From NCBI GenBank assembly GCA_016214035.1, contig JACRPF010000022.1, positions 124,001 through 188,000 of the forward strand: a stretch of 64,000 nt of DNA, written 5' to 3'. Origin of the DNA: Spirochaetota bacterium (GTDB lineage: Bacteria; Spirochaetota; Brachyspiria; Brachyspirales; JACRPF01). Positions 26,782 to 36,272 of the stretch are shown here, piece after piece. Position 1 is the first letter of the stretch; the number at the start of each line of letters is the position of its first letter. The notes under the pieces were generated by a model. It had not been told where the DNA came from and made no database searches. It worked only from the letters and a program-made list of their open reading frames with translations. The translations under genes were made by a program, and so were the position numbers.

Positions 26782-27738
26782 ATGCTACGGATTATAGCGC
26801 TCATACTTGCCGTCGTGCTCTGCCTGACGGGATGCATGTCATCGCCGTTCGGCCCGCTTACCGGCATGCTGCCGGTCCAGGCGTACAACGATTCCGTACC
26901 GCAGGCGGAAATGACGGTTGTATCGAACTACGCATGGATCTCAAATTACAGCGGCATTTTCAGCACTACGGCGTTTTTACAGCCGAAGACAGCGAGTGAT
27001 GGAACAAACTTCTGGATTGTCGGCGGCTACGGCAACGATAGCAACGGCATGTTTACGTCGACATTATGCCTGAAATTGATTGACGGGTCGACCAACAGTA
27101 TTATTTCCAATTCGCATTATTACGGCGTCATCACAAACAATTCCGGAAGCAATTTATGCGACGTGCAGGCACTGGCATGGAATAACGGTGCACTTGCAAT
27201 GGCAATGGTTGATTATTATAAAGATATTTATCTGCTGAATCCCGCAACGGGGCTTATGCAGTCCCGGCAGAAAAAACCGGAATGCGCGCTCCGGTTTCTC
27301 GTCCCCGACGGCAGCGGATATTTCTGCGGCTATTACAGCGGCCTGCGTGACGACCCGCTGCGTCAATCCGTATCCGAAAATTACGGTATAGCCCGGTCGG
27401 ATGCCGGCGGCAAGCTGCTTATGTATTACAACGCCGGTAACAGCCAGATATTCGGTACGGCACTGCGCAATGAACGGCTGTACATCGCACAGGTTACTCC
27501 GGTGCCGGTTGCCGGCGGCTCGTGGAGCATGAGCGACATCATCACGGTGAAAATATTCGTTCTGGACTTGCGCTCAGGCGCTTATGTGAAAGCGTTCACG
27601 GTGCAGGGTATCGATTCCACAGGCCCCGGGGACAAAATGCTCTGCAATTTTTACGGCATACCGAACGGTAATTTTCTGTTCGTCTGGAAAAAACTGCAGA
27701 CGGCTGATCCGATAGTGCTGCTTGAGATAAAGGAATAG
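26782..27738 (+). CDS. Lipoprotein, paralogue 2 of a tandem pair
   Basis: A 318-residue predicted lipoprotein with lipobox CLTGC. It shares the start (GCMSSPF, then LPVQAY) and the end (ADPIVLLEIKE against ADPAVLVEVAE) with the gene before it, as well as the central DIYLLNPATG and MYYNAGNS segments, so the two arose by tandem duplication and then diverged considerably. GAGGAG lies before the ATG. A decayed lipoprotein gene lies on the other strand just downstream. Confidence 0.72.
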   Translation: MLRIIALILAVVLCLTGCMSSPFGPLTGMLPVQAYNDSVPQAEMTVVSNYAWISNYSGIFSTTAFLQPKTASDGTNFWIVGGYGNDSNGMFTSTLCLKLIDGSTNSIISNSHYYGVITNNSGSNLCDVQALAWNNGALAMAMVDYYKDIYLLNPATGLMQSRQKKPECALRFLVPDGSGYFCGYYSGLRDDPLRQSVSENYGIARSDAGGKLLMYYNAGNSQIFGTALRNERLYIAQVTPVPVAGGSWSMSDIITVKIFVLDLRSGAYVKAFTVQGIDSTGPGDKMLCNFYGIPNGNFLFVWKKLQTADPIVLLEIKE

Positions 27739-27811
27739 CACTTCGTCGCGGCGATTCCATCTATTCACCTGCTGCCGGTCGGTGGCGTAGTACGAGTGTC
27801 GTAAATAACCA

Positions 27812-28288
27812 TCAATCCTTCATCAAATATTCCAGTGTTTCCGCTTCGCTGTTGCAGGGTTTGAGCGCATTGCCGTTCATCATATCCCTGAAAAATAACC
27901 CATCTGCACTGGTGTACAGGTCCGTTAGACCGTCGTATCGACCTGCCGCGCTCCTGTACAGCCTCTATGTACCGGCGTAGTGAGGCGATAATCCTTAGCT
28001 GTATATTTTCGCCGGGGATCCATGTACGCAGCACCGTGACGGTGGAATACGGCATGACACGATAATAATATGGAGCAATATAGCGTCGTATGACAGTAAA
28101 GAATATGTTTTTCTGTGCCGTGATCAAAATGGAATGCTGAGAGAACGGCGATGACGCCCGTTCTTCGCGTTTAGCATTGAACACCTTGGCCGGGTTCCTT
28201 GAGCTGCTTTTTGAATTCGTCCGAGCCGCACGATCCTTCGATAATGCTGAGCAAAAGCACCGGCCGTCAGATTTCGCAGGCGTGACAT
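27812..28288 (-). pseudogene. Decayed lipoprotein gene with several frameshifts
   Basis: No intact reading frame crosses this stretch, yet protein-like sequence appears in successive frames of the minus strand. It begins with ATG at 28288 (MSRLRNLTA), then a hydrophobic run VLLLSIIEGSC with a possible lipobox and GSDEFKKQLKEP. It shifts to AKVFNAKREERASSPFSQ and goes on through YRVMPYSTVTVLRTWIPGE to IIASLRRYIEA. It shifts again to LYRSAAGRYDGLTDLYTS and ends with ALKPCNSEAETLEYLMKD and a stop at 27812. At least three frame changes are needed. A TAG interrupts the last frame just before it. The product resembles no family I know. A 182-residue open frame over 27765-28313 is partly this gene in one frame and is not a real protein as a whole. 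Confidence 0.55.
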
Positions 28289-28304
28289 ATTCTGCAGAAA
28301 TTAC

Positions 28305-28333
28305 TTGACGCATATGCGTTCAGGCAGTATATT
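28305..28333 (+). promoter_or_regulatory. Promoter of the MshEN-AraC pair
   Basis: TTGACG (28305-28310), 17-nt spacer, TATATT (28328-28333), about 97 nt before the ATG at 28430. Confidence 0.7.
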
Positions 28334-28429
28334 ATTTTACATAATGAACCGGAATATGAACTTCCTTGTGCATGCCCGCGGTTCCGTTCATTGATGTACG
28401 ATCCGTCATTCCGACTCTAAAAAGGCACC

Positions 28430-28633
28430 ATGTTATTAGGCGAACTTCTGATAAGCAAAAAGATCATCACCGAGCTGCAACTTCAGAGATGTCTCGATAA
28501 AGCCCGCGAACAGAAGAAGATGATCGGCGAAGTGCTTGTGGCCGAGAAAATCATCACCCGCGATGAACTGAACGGTTTTTTAAAAGAGCAGGGATATCTC
28601 AAAGATAACATTGCGCCGTTCAAGTCGGCATGA
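28430..28633 (+). CDS. Stand-alone MshEN-type domain protein
   Basis: A 67-residue protein that consists of little more than two copies of the motif seen in the N-terminal domain of GspE/PilB/MshE ATPases: LLGELLISKKIITELQLQR and, after ~25 residues, MIGEVLVAEKIITRDELNG. The MshEN domain of MshE is known to bind cyclic-di-GMP through such paired motifs. Here there is no ATPase attached. It ends 4 nt before the start of an AraC regulator, so the two are almost surely cotranscribed. A role as a small second-messenger sensor is inference. Confidence 0.68.
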   Translation: MLLGELLISKKIITELQLQRCLDKAREQKKMIGEVLVAEKIITRDELNGFLKEQGYLKDNIAPFKSA

Positions 28634-28637
28634 CCGG

Positions 28638-29540
28638 ATGAAATCTGTACCGCACAATTCGCCGGCACGGACCGATGGCATTGTCGTCTGGGTGCCGGAC
28701 AAGCATCTGTTCCCGCCGTTCAAATTACTGAGCGTCGTCACGTATCCTGCCGGCAGCGGCGACGGCGAGATGCATTCGCATGATTTTTTTCAGTCGGTAT
28801 TTGTGCTTTCGGGGCAAATGATATTCACCGCACCGCCGGGCGACAGGCTCGTGGTTGAAGCCGGCGAAATGGCAATTATTCCGAACGGCATACCGCATGA
28901 GTGGGCCACTGCAAAACGCTGCAAAGCGCTGCAATGCGCCACGGAGCCGATGCTTCCCGGAGATAACGGCGATATGGCCGTGCTGTTCGGCAGTCTCCGG
29001 GACAGATGGAGAAAAATACGTATGGATGCCGCGGTTGCCGGGGCTGCATGCGACACCATTCTGGCTGAAGCCGGGAAGAACACCCCCGGAAGCGATATCA
29101 TCGTTCATGCACGCCTGCTTGAAATCTTCGCGCTGGCATACCGGGCGTTCAGAAGGTCGGCCGGCGTACAAACGGGCAGTATCGGCACTACGGATTACGA
29201 GATATATAATCATGCAGTAGCATTCATACGGAAAAATTACCGGAACGCCATTTCGCTTCGCGATGTCGCCGCGACTACACGGCTCGGTGTCAGCAGATTT
29301 TCCGAACTGTTCAAAAAACAATGCGGCAGATCGCCCATGAAATATCTCGCCGATTATCGTCTTGAACGTGCGGCGGCGCTGCTCGCCTATTCGGAGATGT
29401 CGGTGTCGTCGGTGGCCGATCACCTCGGTTTCGATTCGGTACACTATTTCAGCAAAGCGTTCAAGAAACACTATGGCCATGCGCCATCGGTAATCAGAGA
29501 AAAACAGAACACGAGTTCAGAGAAAAAGCCGGGCGGGTAA
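28638..29540 (+). CDS. AraC family transcriptional regulator with cupin domain
   Basis: A 300-residue regulator. The N-terminal cupin (about 25-100: MHSHDFFQSVFVLSG, VEAGEMAIIPNGIPHEW) binds a small ligand. The C-terminal domain has two helix-turn-helix units (ISLRDVAATTRLGVSRFSELF; VSSVADHLGFDSVHYFSKAF). The frame opens at a TTG at 28611 inside the MshEN gene; I take the ATG at 28638, 4 nt after its stop. Targets are not evident. Confidence 0.88.
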   Translation: MKSVPHNSPARTDGIVVWVPDKHLFPPFKLLSVVTYPAGSGDGEMHSHDFFQSVFVLSGQMIFTAPPGDRLVVEAGEMAIIPNGIPHEWATAKRCKALQCATEPMLPGDNGDMAVLFGSLRDRWRKIRMDAAVAGAACDTILAEAGKNTPGSDIIVHARLLEIFALAYRAFRRSAGVQTGSIGTTDYEIYNHAVAFIRKNYRNAISLRDVAATTRLGVSRFSELFKKQCGRSPMKYLADYRLERAAALLAYSEMSVSSVADHLGFDSVHYFSKAFKKHYGHAPSVIREKQNTSSEKKPGG

Positions 29541-29651
29541 CCGGCGCTGCATCGTAAGAAAGTACAACAGTTTTGCATGAATTGACAAAGCCCTCCGCCG
29601 CCTCCGCGTATACATTATACGGGTACGACATATCGTGCGGAGGTACCTGCC

Positions 29652-30611
29652 ATGAATGCCAAAGACGTAAAAAAATATGCGTTAAGCTGCGGCGCGGACG
29701 TAGTCGGCATCGCGAACATCGAACGGTTCAAGGGCGCACCGCTCGAATGCGATCCGCTGCAGATAATGCCGGAGGCGAAATCGATGATCGTTGTGGGGTT
29801 CCGCGTATTCCGCGGACTGTATCGCGGCATTGAGGAAGGAACGCTCTTCTCGAACTATTCGTCGATGGGATATGCGGGCATCAACAAGGTCCAGATGCCG
29901 ATGATGCTCTGGCAGTTCGGCAGATATTTCGAGGACGAGGGCTATGAAGCGATTCCGTTCCCGAACGATTTTCCGTGGAACTCGATGTCCACCGGTGACG
30001 GAGCGATGAAAAAGAACTGGAGCCGGCCCGTGGCACCAGGGAAACCGGCGCCCGATGTGTTCATCCATATGCGCATCGCCGCATACTGCGCGGGACTCGG
30101 CGAGATCGGCTGGAGCAAGGTGTTTCTGAATCCTACGTTCGGTCCGCGCATGCGTTACGGCGCACTCCTGACCGAAGCCGAATTAAAACCCGATCCGCTT
30201 GTAGAGCCCGGAACATTATGCGACCGATGTATGAGCTGCGTCCGGGAATGTTCGGGTCAGGCGATCAGCGCTACTGAGTCCGTAAAAATTCAAATCGAAG
30301 ACAAAACGATAGAATGGGGAAAACTCGACGAATATAAGTGCTCGCTGGCCTTTCAGGGCGGAAGAAGCGATGTCGCTCCCGACGGTGAGGAGATGAAATC
30401 TCCCGGTTGGGCGGATTACAAGGCAAAGCCAACCGAATACAATCCGTTCATCGCAAGTCCGGGCCCGCGCTACGAATACGGCAGAGCTATCGAAGGGGCA
30501 CGGGGATGTGTGCGTGCGTGTATGATACACCTTGAACAGCAGGGGAAGCTCAAGAATAAATTCAAGATAAAATTCCGCCGTCGCCCCGCATGGAAGCTTG
30601 AACCGATGTGA
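29652..30611 (+). CDS. QueG-like iron-sulfur protein
   Basis: A 319-residue protein related in layout to epoxyqueuosine reductase and to reductive-dehalogenase-like ferredoxin proteins. The N-terminal part (GADVVGIANIERF, SMIVVGFRVF, LGEIGWSKVFLNPTFGPRMR) matches that fold. A 4Fe-4S motif follows: C-x2-C-x2-C-x3-C in LCDRCMSCVREC near residue 195. A second, less complete cysteine group lies in CVRACMIH. Whether it binds cobalamin cannot be seen. GGAGG lies before the ATG. It may belong to the B12-dependent group, but the reaction is unknown. Confidence 0.78.
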   Translation: MNAKDVKKYALSCGADVVGIANIERFKGAPLECDPLQIMPEAKSMIVVGFRVFRGLYRGIEEGTLFSNYSSMGYAGINKVQMPMMLWQFGRYFEDEGYEAIPFPNDFPWNSMSTGDGAMKKNWSRPVAPGKPAPDVFIHMRIAAYCAGLGEIGWSKVFLNPTFGPRMRYGALLTEAELKPDPLVEPGTLCDRCMSCVRECSGQAISATESVKIQIEDKTIEWGKLDEYKCSLAFQGGRSDVAPDGEEMKSPGWADYKAKPTEYNPFIASPGPRYEYGRAIEGARGCVRACMIHLEQQGKLKNKFKIKFRRRPAWKLEPM

Positions 30612-30647
30612 TCGGGCTTCCCGCTGACATATAAAAAAGCAGTGCTG

Positions 30648-30675
30648 TTGAAAATATGCGCGCATCAGTTACTAT
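30648..30675 (+). promoter_or_regulatory. Promoter of the AraC gene at 30684; leaderless
   Basis: TTGAAA (30648-30653), 16-nt spacer, TACTAT (30670-30675). The ATG is at 30684, leaving eight bases, and no Shine-Dalgarno is present. Confidence 0.65.
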
Positions 30676-30683
30676 AGCGCGGT

Positions 30684-31634
30684 ATGAACAGTGACGACGT
30701 ACGAAACATCTATGACATCACATTCGATCTGGTCGCGCATAATCGCCAAACCAGGGATATGTTCGTCAGCGACGGCGTGAATCGCCGGTTCACTGAAAAG
30801 GCCGCGGCTGTCGGCGTGGCCCCGTTCTATCTCGATCATGAACATGTGCCCCGCATCAGGAGGCATTGTCACCAGTTTTTCGAATTGACGCTCGTCATTG
30901 ACGGCAGTGCCACCTATCATGTTGACGGCAAGCAGGTGAACATTGCCGCGGGTGATATGCTTCTCATGAATCACCGGCGATATCATTCATATGAATCGCA
31001 TAAATCCGCACTTCGCATCGTGAACGTATGTTTCGATCCTTCCGTTCTATTCCCCGGCGCCGTTGACCTTTCACTCGACCGATATCAGCATTTCCGTTTA
31101 CTGCGCCCGTTTTTCTGGGAGACGGGTTCCGGTGTTAAATTCCGTCCGGCGGAAAAAAACTTCATGAGGCTTCTCGCGGCATCATGCGATCTGATAGCGC
31201 GCTATCGCAGTGCCGAAGGTGGTTTTCGCAGCGAATCGATACGCACCGGACTGCTGGCGCTGCTGCATCTGCTCCTGTCCGTATACGAAAATGTGCGGCC
31301 GCTGCTCAAGGAAGAAGATGCGTTTTTACAGCAGGTGCTTGCCTCAACGTCCGATGCGCGCGAGACGCCTACGCTGACGGAGCTTGCGGATATGCTTAAG
31401 GTAAGTCAGTATACGCTGTCGCGGCAATTTAAAAATAAATTGGGGCAGACACTGCCTGAATTTTTCAATCGTCAGAAAGTAGAAAAGGCGAAAACACTCC
31501 TGAAAACAACGAAGCTGGACGTATCCGACGTTTCCCTTGAGTGCGGTTTTCCCAACATATCGCATTTCCATCGCGTCTTCAAGGACATCACCGGCATTAC
31601 ACCCGGGCAGTATCAGAAACAGCGGGAAAAATGA
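30684..31634 (+). CDS. AraC family transcriptional regulator
   Basis: A 316-residue regulator with an N-terminal cupin (HCHQFFELTLVIDGSATYHV; NIAAGDMLLMNHRRYHSYES) and a C-terminal AraC DNA-binding domain (PTLTELADMLKVSQYTLSRQFKNKLG; VSDVSLECGFPNISHFHRVFK; GITPGQY). It directly precedes the secreted GH42-like gene (about 155 nt), which it may control. A 7-bp inverted repeat with a 6-nt loop (31630-31649) covers its stop codon; no T-run follows. Confidence 0.9.
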   Translation: MNSDDVRNIYDITFDLVAHNRQTRDMFVSDGVNRRFTEKAAAVGVAPFYLDHEHVPRIRRHCHQFFELTLVIDGSATYHVDGKQVNIAAGDMLLMNHRRYHSYESHKSALRIVNVCFDPSVLFPGAVDLSLDRYQHFRLLRPFFWETGSGVKFRPAEKNFMRLLAASCDLIARYRSAEGGFRSESIRTGLLALLHLLLSVYENVRPLLKEEDAFLQQVLASTSDARETPTLTELADMLKVSQYTLSRQFKNKLGQTLPEFFNRQKVEKAKTLLKTTKLDVSDVSLECGFPNISHFHRVFKDITGITPGQYQKQREK

Positions 31635-31788
31635 CAGTTATTTGTCATTGAAGAACCATGCGCATACGAAACTGGTATAAAAAAGTAAAACAAGTGCGCA
31701 TCGATGTAACAATAGTGATAGCTTATTTTTTATTATCGGCATACACTGTTGAAGCCGCAGTATGCGGCATGTACCGGAGGCAGAACAC

Positions 31789-34700
31789 ATGAAAGCAGGC
31801 AGATTTTGCACCATTATCGCGGCAATCATAGTTTCATCCATGACATGGGCGGCAAACGAACCCACGGTGCTGTTTGACGCATCATCCGCCGCCGGATGGG
31901 ACACCCGCCGCGATACGGCCCGTGTGGCCCGGGAGTTCTCTGTCTCCGATATCGCGCAGAAAAAAGACGACGGCGCGGCGCTTCTCTGGACGTTCACGCC
32001 GAGATCGATAACGTTCAACGACCTGTGGTATCCCTGCACCATCGGACGAAAGTTCGCGCGGATGAAGATTATCATTGACAACCGCGGCGCGGCGTTCAAG
32101 TTCAGTATTAAAACGATTGAGGCAAACAATGCCGAATGGACGATAACGCCCATACCGCTTGCGGAACGTTCGGGCGTTCAGGAAATTACCGTTCCGGTCA
32201 CCGAATTGCGGCAGGCGAGCTGGTCAAAGGATGCGAACGGCAGACTTGATTTCCCGCTCAACAATATCGTTCTCATCGCGTTCGATGTGCGGACAAACAC
32301 ATCATATTCTCTGGCAATCCGGTCAATATCACTGGAATACGATGCGCTTCCGCAACTCGACGTGCTGTCGCTCGATATTCCTTCTGCCGCCGATGCGGGG
32401 GCTCCGCTCAACGTGTCGCTTACCGCAATACTTCGGAGCGGCTCATTTACCGGAAACGGCGCGGCGTTTGAATTGCGCGCACCCGGAATGAAAGGACCAG
32501 TGATAAAACTTGTCTCCGACGCGCCTGCTTCGAACTGGCGTCCGGGAGAACGGCGAACATTTAAAAGCGATGGGGCCTCACTTGGAATTTTCTCCCGCGG
32601 CGGAACGTTCACCGCGGTGTGCACTATTGACGGGTATGACGTCGAACTACTTCGCGGCACATCCGTCATCACGCCAATGGTTACCGTACGCGAGCGCACA
32701 CGCGGCATGGTGCGCGCGTCGGTGGCGGCGTATAACGGCGTGCCCACCATGTTCATCAACGGTGTTCCGCGTCCGTCGCTTGCCTTCTCGGCATATCAGC
32801 CGTCGGCAGAGGTCTTCTCCGATTTTAATAAAGCCGGCGTTACATTCTCCTGCATCATGGCGACTCCCACCGACCACGGTTACGGACTTGCCCGAACCGC
32901 ATGGAAGTCGGAGCGGGAGTTTGATTTTACGCAGATCGATGAGCGCATGGACATGGTGCTCGCGGGTGACAGCAACGCCTACGCCATTCCGCGTATCTAC
33001 GTGGCGGCCCCCCTCTGGTGGTGCGAAAAAAATCCCGACGACATCGTCACGCACGACCCCGGCGACGGAAAACCGGTGGTATTCAAGCAGTCGGGCAAAC
33101 CGGTGCCGTCGTGGGCCTCCGAACGATGGCGCGAGGATACCGCCGCCGCGATACGCAAACTCATCGCGCATGTGGAGGCATCGCCGTACGCGGACCGCAT
33201 CATCGGATATCACATCGCCTCCGGCACCACCGAGGAGTGGATGCAGTGGGCGGCGAACGACCGCCTCTGGGCGGATTACAGTCCGGCGAACGTGAAAAAA
33301 TTCCGTACGTGGCTTACGGCGAAATACGGAAGCGATGCGGTTCTAAAAAAAGCGTGGCGCAACAATGCGGTAACGCTCGCCGGCGCGCAGATCCCCTCGA
33401 AGAACGACCGGCTTACCTGCAGGCTCGGAACACTCCGCGATCCGGAAACCGAACAGCCGTCCATAGACTATTCGCTTTATACGTCCGATCTAGTAGCGGA
33501 AACGATCGGCTATTTCTGCGCAGTCGTCAAAGACGCCACCAAACGGACAAAACTTGCGGGAGCGTTCTACGGCTATGTCCTTCAGCTGATATCAGAACAG
33601 CGCCAGCAGAATGCGGGACATCTCGCGCTTCGCAAGGTTTGGGACATTCCCGATCTCGATTTCATCGCCTGCCCCACGAGTTACGCCTTCCGCGCGCTCG
33701 GCACGGGGACGACGCACATGATGTCGCTCCTCGACGGCGCCATGCGTTCGGGGAAGATCTGGATAGACGAGAACGATATACGCACTTCAATATCGCCGGG
33801 CAAACCGGGCGAATGGGGAAAACCCGCCGATGTAAACGGTGATATTCTCCAGCAGCAGCGGGAACTCGGGCTCGTGCTGTCACGCGGATTCGGCCAGTGG
33901 TGGTTCGATGTGGGGCATAACCGTTATAACGACCCGGCCATCATGAAGGAGATAAGCCGGCTCACCCGGTTCGGAGAGGAATTGCTTACCGCCGATCGTT
34001 CACCCGTCGACGAGATCGCTTTCATCGTTGACTCACGCGCGCTCGCGATGATGGAGGTGGGGAATGTCTTGTCACGTCCGCTCATCATGTCGCAGCTCAC
34101 GCAGGCGCATCGCATCGGCGCACCCATCGGCTGGTACGATATCTCCGATCTGCAGACGCTTCCGCCGCGCAAACTGTATGTCTTTCTCAATCTGCTAGAC
34201 CCTTCCGTGATGGATCTGGCAGCGATACGCAAGCTCCGTTCGCAGGGACGCGTACTTGTTTATATGTACGCGTCCGGCGTATACGAAAACGGCGCGTTCA
34301 ATCCCGCCGCCGCGGAACGGCTGATCGGGTTTCCGCTGGCGCATGACACGAACACGATGGAACTTGCCGTCACCATCGGTGAAAATAAGATAGCACCGCA
34401 GGCTAAAGGTTTCGTCTATGCCGCCGGCGCAACTATTCGCGGGTTCTTCACGCCGGAACGTACATCGGGTACGGTAGTGGGAACGCTGAAAAACGGCAAA
34501 CCCGGTCTTGTCATATCGCAGGCGGATGGACATACGGTGATTTGGTCTGCGGGTCCCGCCCTGCCCGCATCACTCCTTCGCAGGCTGGCAGAAATGGCGA
34601 AGGTGCATTGCTATACTGCAGCCGGTGACGTCGTATGGGCGGCAAAGGAAACGCTCGCGCTCACCGTTGAAAAAGCCGGTAAACGGACTATCACCCTGCC

Positions 34701-34821
34701 GGCGCCCGCTGCGGTCTATGACGTCTATGCTGAAAAGACTATCGCCGAAAATGTATCGACGTTCGAAACCGATATCGCCGACGCCGGTACAAAGCTGTTC
34801 CGTATTACGGTAAAAAAATAA
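31789..34821 (+). CDS. Secreted GH42-like beta-galactosidase-type glycoside hydrolase
   Basis: A 1010-residue exported enzyme. Signal peptide at 1-21 (ending TWA-A). Residues ~25-330 form beta-rich accessory domains, probably carbohydrate-binding. The catalytic TIM barrel begins near 335 (NGVPTMFINGVPRPSLAF). GTTEEW places the acid/base Glu and KIWIDENDIRT the nucleophile Glu, the arrangement of clan GH-A families such as GH42. A Rossmann-like third domain follows (DEIAFIVDSRALAM) and a C-terminal beta domain. I use the ATG at 31789 because GGAGG lies upstream; an earlier ATG at 31762 lacks this. The substrate is unknown; galactosides are typical. Confidence 0.82.
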   Translation: MKAGRFCTIIAAIIVSSMTWAANEPTVLFDASSAAGWDTRRDTARVAREFSVSDIAQKKDDGAALLWTFTPRSITFNDLWYPCTIGRKFARMKIIIDNRGAAFKFSIKTIEANNAEWTITPIPLAERSGVQEITVPVTELRQASWSKDANGRLDFPLNNIVLIAFDVRTNTSYSLAIRSISLEYDALPQLDVLSLDIPSAADAGAPLNVSLTAILRSGSFTGNGAAFELRAPGMKGPVIKLVSDAPASNWRPGERRTFKSDGASLGIFSRGGTFTAVCTIDGYDVELLRGTSVITPMVTVRERTRGMVRASVAAYNGVPTMFINGVPRPSLAFSAYQPSAEVFSDFNKAGVTFSCIMATPTDHGYGLARTAWKSEREFDFTQIDERMDMVLAGDSNAYAIPRIYVAAPLWWCEKNPDDIVTHDPGDGKPVVFKQSGKPVPSWASERWREDTAAAIRKLIAHVEASPYADRIIGYHIASGTTEEWMQWAANDRLWADYSPANVKKFRTWLTAKYGSDAVLKKAWRNNAVTLAGAQIPSKNDRLTCRLGTLRDPETEQPSIDYSLYTSDLVAETIGYFCAVVKDATKRTKLAGAFYGYVLQLISEQRQQNAGHLALRKVWDIPDLDFIACPTSYAFRALGTGTTHMMSLLDGAMRSGKIWIDENDIRTSISPGKPGEWGKPADVNGDILQQQRELGLVLSRGFGQWWFDVGHNRYNDPAIMKEISRLTRFGEELLTADRSPVDEIAFIVDSRALAMMEVGNVLSRPLIMSQLTQAHRIGAPIGWYDISDLQTLPPRKLYVFLNLLDPSVMDLAAIRKLRSQGRVLVYMYASGVYENGAFNPAAAERLIGFPLAHDTNTMELAVTIGENKIAPQAKGFVYAAGATIRGFFTPERTSGTVVGTLKNGKPGLVISQADGHTVIWSAGPALPASLLRRLAEMAKVHCYTAAGDVVWAAKETLALTVEKAGKRTITLPAPAAVYDVYAEKTIAENVSTFETDIADAGTKLFRITVKK

Positions 34822-34850
34822 AAAAAGGCAGACGATATCGTTCGCGGCGC

Positions 34851-36254
34851 TTATGACAGGGTGTATGTCGTTCCCGGTTCGGCAATAGTGACGTTCGTAT
34901 AACCCGCCGTCGACATCCGGTCGCGGAGTTTTGAGAGTGCGTCATCTTCGCCGTGTACCAGGAACACATTCTTTAACCGCGTTTTGTCGAACCGTTCCAT
35001 GTGTTTCAGCGTTTCATGATAATCGGCATGCGCTGAAAAGGCGTTGAGGTTTTTGAGCCGCGCAAGTACGTCGTATTCCTCGCCGAAGATACGGACTACC
35101 CTTTGTTTTTCCGCAAGCCGGCGGCCCAGCGTGTGTTCCGCCATGAACCCTACCACGAGGATGAGCGATGCGGGGTCGCCGATGTTGTTGGCCAGGTGAT
35201 GCAGCACGCGCCCCGATTCACACATGCCGCTTGCTGAGATGATGACCGCGGGACGTTTGAGCGAATTGAGCGACTTCGATTCCTCAACGCTTGCGATATA
35301 TTTCAGCTGTGAAAAGCCGAACGGGTTTTCACGGTGTTCGACGAACCGGCGCCGGATATCGTCGTCGTAACATTCTTCGTGGCGCTTGAACACCTCGGTG
35401 ATATTGACGCTCATCGGACTGTCCACGTAGATTGCCAGATCGTGCGGAAGACGTTTGTCATCCATGAGACGATGGAACAGATAAATTATCTCCTGCGTCC
35501 TGCCGATGGAGAACGCCGGTATTATCACCTTTCCGCCGCGCCGGTATGTTTCCATGACGGCCGCCGCAACTTCGTCCTCGGCGGTGCTCATCTCGTCGTG
35601 CAGCCGGTTGCCGTAGGTCGATTCGCAGACGAAATAGTCGATGTCGCCGGGGAACTCGGGGTCGCGCAGTATCGGCATAGCGCTCCTGCCGAGATCACCG
35701 CTCAATCCGAAACGCACGCCGCCGCTTTCAAGTACGATGCCGGCTGATCCGAGGATGTGTCCGGCGTCATGGAACGTGCAGTAAATGCCCGGAAGTATCT
35801 CCGCCCGCTTTCTATAGTCGACGGTGTGAAACCGCGCTGTCACGTCGGGTATATTCGCCTCGGTATACAGCGGCTGTATGTCCGGAGGAGGAAGACCTTT
35901 CTGCGCAGCCTTTTTTTTCAGATATTGTATGTCCGATGTCTGGATGCGCGCGCTGTCGTTCATTACGATAGTCGCAATTTCCGCCGTTGACGGTGTGCAG
36001 AAAATCTGTCCGCGAAAGCCGTTCTTGACGAGTACGGGATAAATGCCGCAGTGGTCGAGATGCCCGTGGGTGAGAATGGCGCAGTCAACGGACGCAGGAT
36101 CGAATGCGAGATTTCTGTTTTTTTCATCGGCCTCTTTGCGTTTGCCCTGGAACAGACCGCAGTCGACGAGGATGTTTTTCCCGCTGATCGTGACCATATG
36201 CTTTGAGCCGGTGACTTCACGCGCCGCGCCGTAGGAGGTAAAGGAAATGTTCAT
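34851..36254 (-). CDS. Beta-CASP metallo-beta-lactamase RNase
   Basis: A 467-residue nuclease of the bacterial YSH1/CPSF-like group. The metallo-beta-lactamase core holds LTHGHLDHCG (HxHxDH) and DAGHILGSAG. The beta-CASP insertion (FSIGRTQEIIYLFHRLM, AIYVDSPMSVNITEVF) follows. The C-terminal part holds VIISASGMCESGRVLHHL, AFSAHADYHETL and FLVHGEDDAL of the RMMBL domain. All metal ligands appear present, so RNA processing or decay is likely. It converges with the GH42 gene and diverges from the SGNH gene. Confidence 0.92.
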   Translation of the reverse strand: MNISFTSYGAAREVTGSKHMVTISGKNILVDCGLFQGKRKEADEKNRNLAFDPASVDCAILTHGHLDHCGIYPVLVKNGFRGQIFCTPSTAEIATIVMNDSARIQTSDIQYLKKKAAQKGLPPPDIQPLYTEANIPDVTARFHTVDYRKRAEILPGIYCTFHDAGHILGSAGIVLESGGVRFGLSGDLGRSAMPILRDPEFPGDIDYFVCESTYGNRLHDEMSTAEDEVAAAVMETYRRGGKVIIPAFSIGRTQEIIYLFHRLMDDKRLPHDLAIYVDSPMSVNITEVFKRHEECYDDDIRRRFVEHRENPFGFSQLKYIASVEESKSLNSLKRPAVIISASGMCESGRVLHHLANNIGDPASLILVVGFMAEHTLGRRLAEKQRVVRIFGEEYDVLARLKNLNAFSAHADYHETLKHMERFDKTRLKNVFLVHGEDDALSKLRDRMSTAGYTNVTIAEPGTTYTLS

Positions 36255-36272
36255 AAATACTCCTGTCTATAA

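Noticed and set aside
27765-28313. A 182-codon minus-strand frame as an intact gene
   Set aside because: Its start and end are low-quality sequence; only the middle is protein-like, and the flanking protein-like pieces lie in other frames, so it is part of a pseudogene.
29582-29620. Promoter for the QueG-like gene (TTGACA at 29582)
   Set aside because: The nearest -10-like boxes give spacers of 21 nt or more, so no confident promoter can be drawn.
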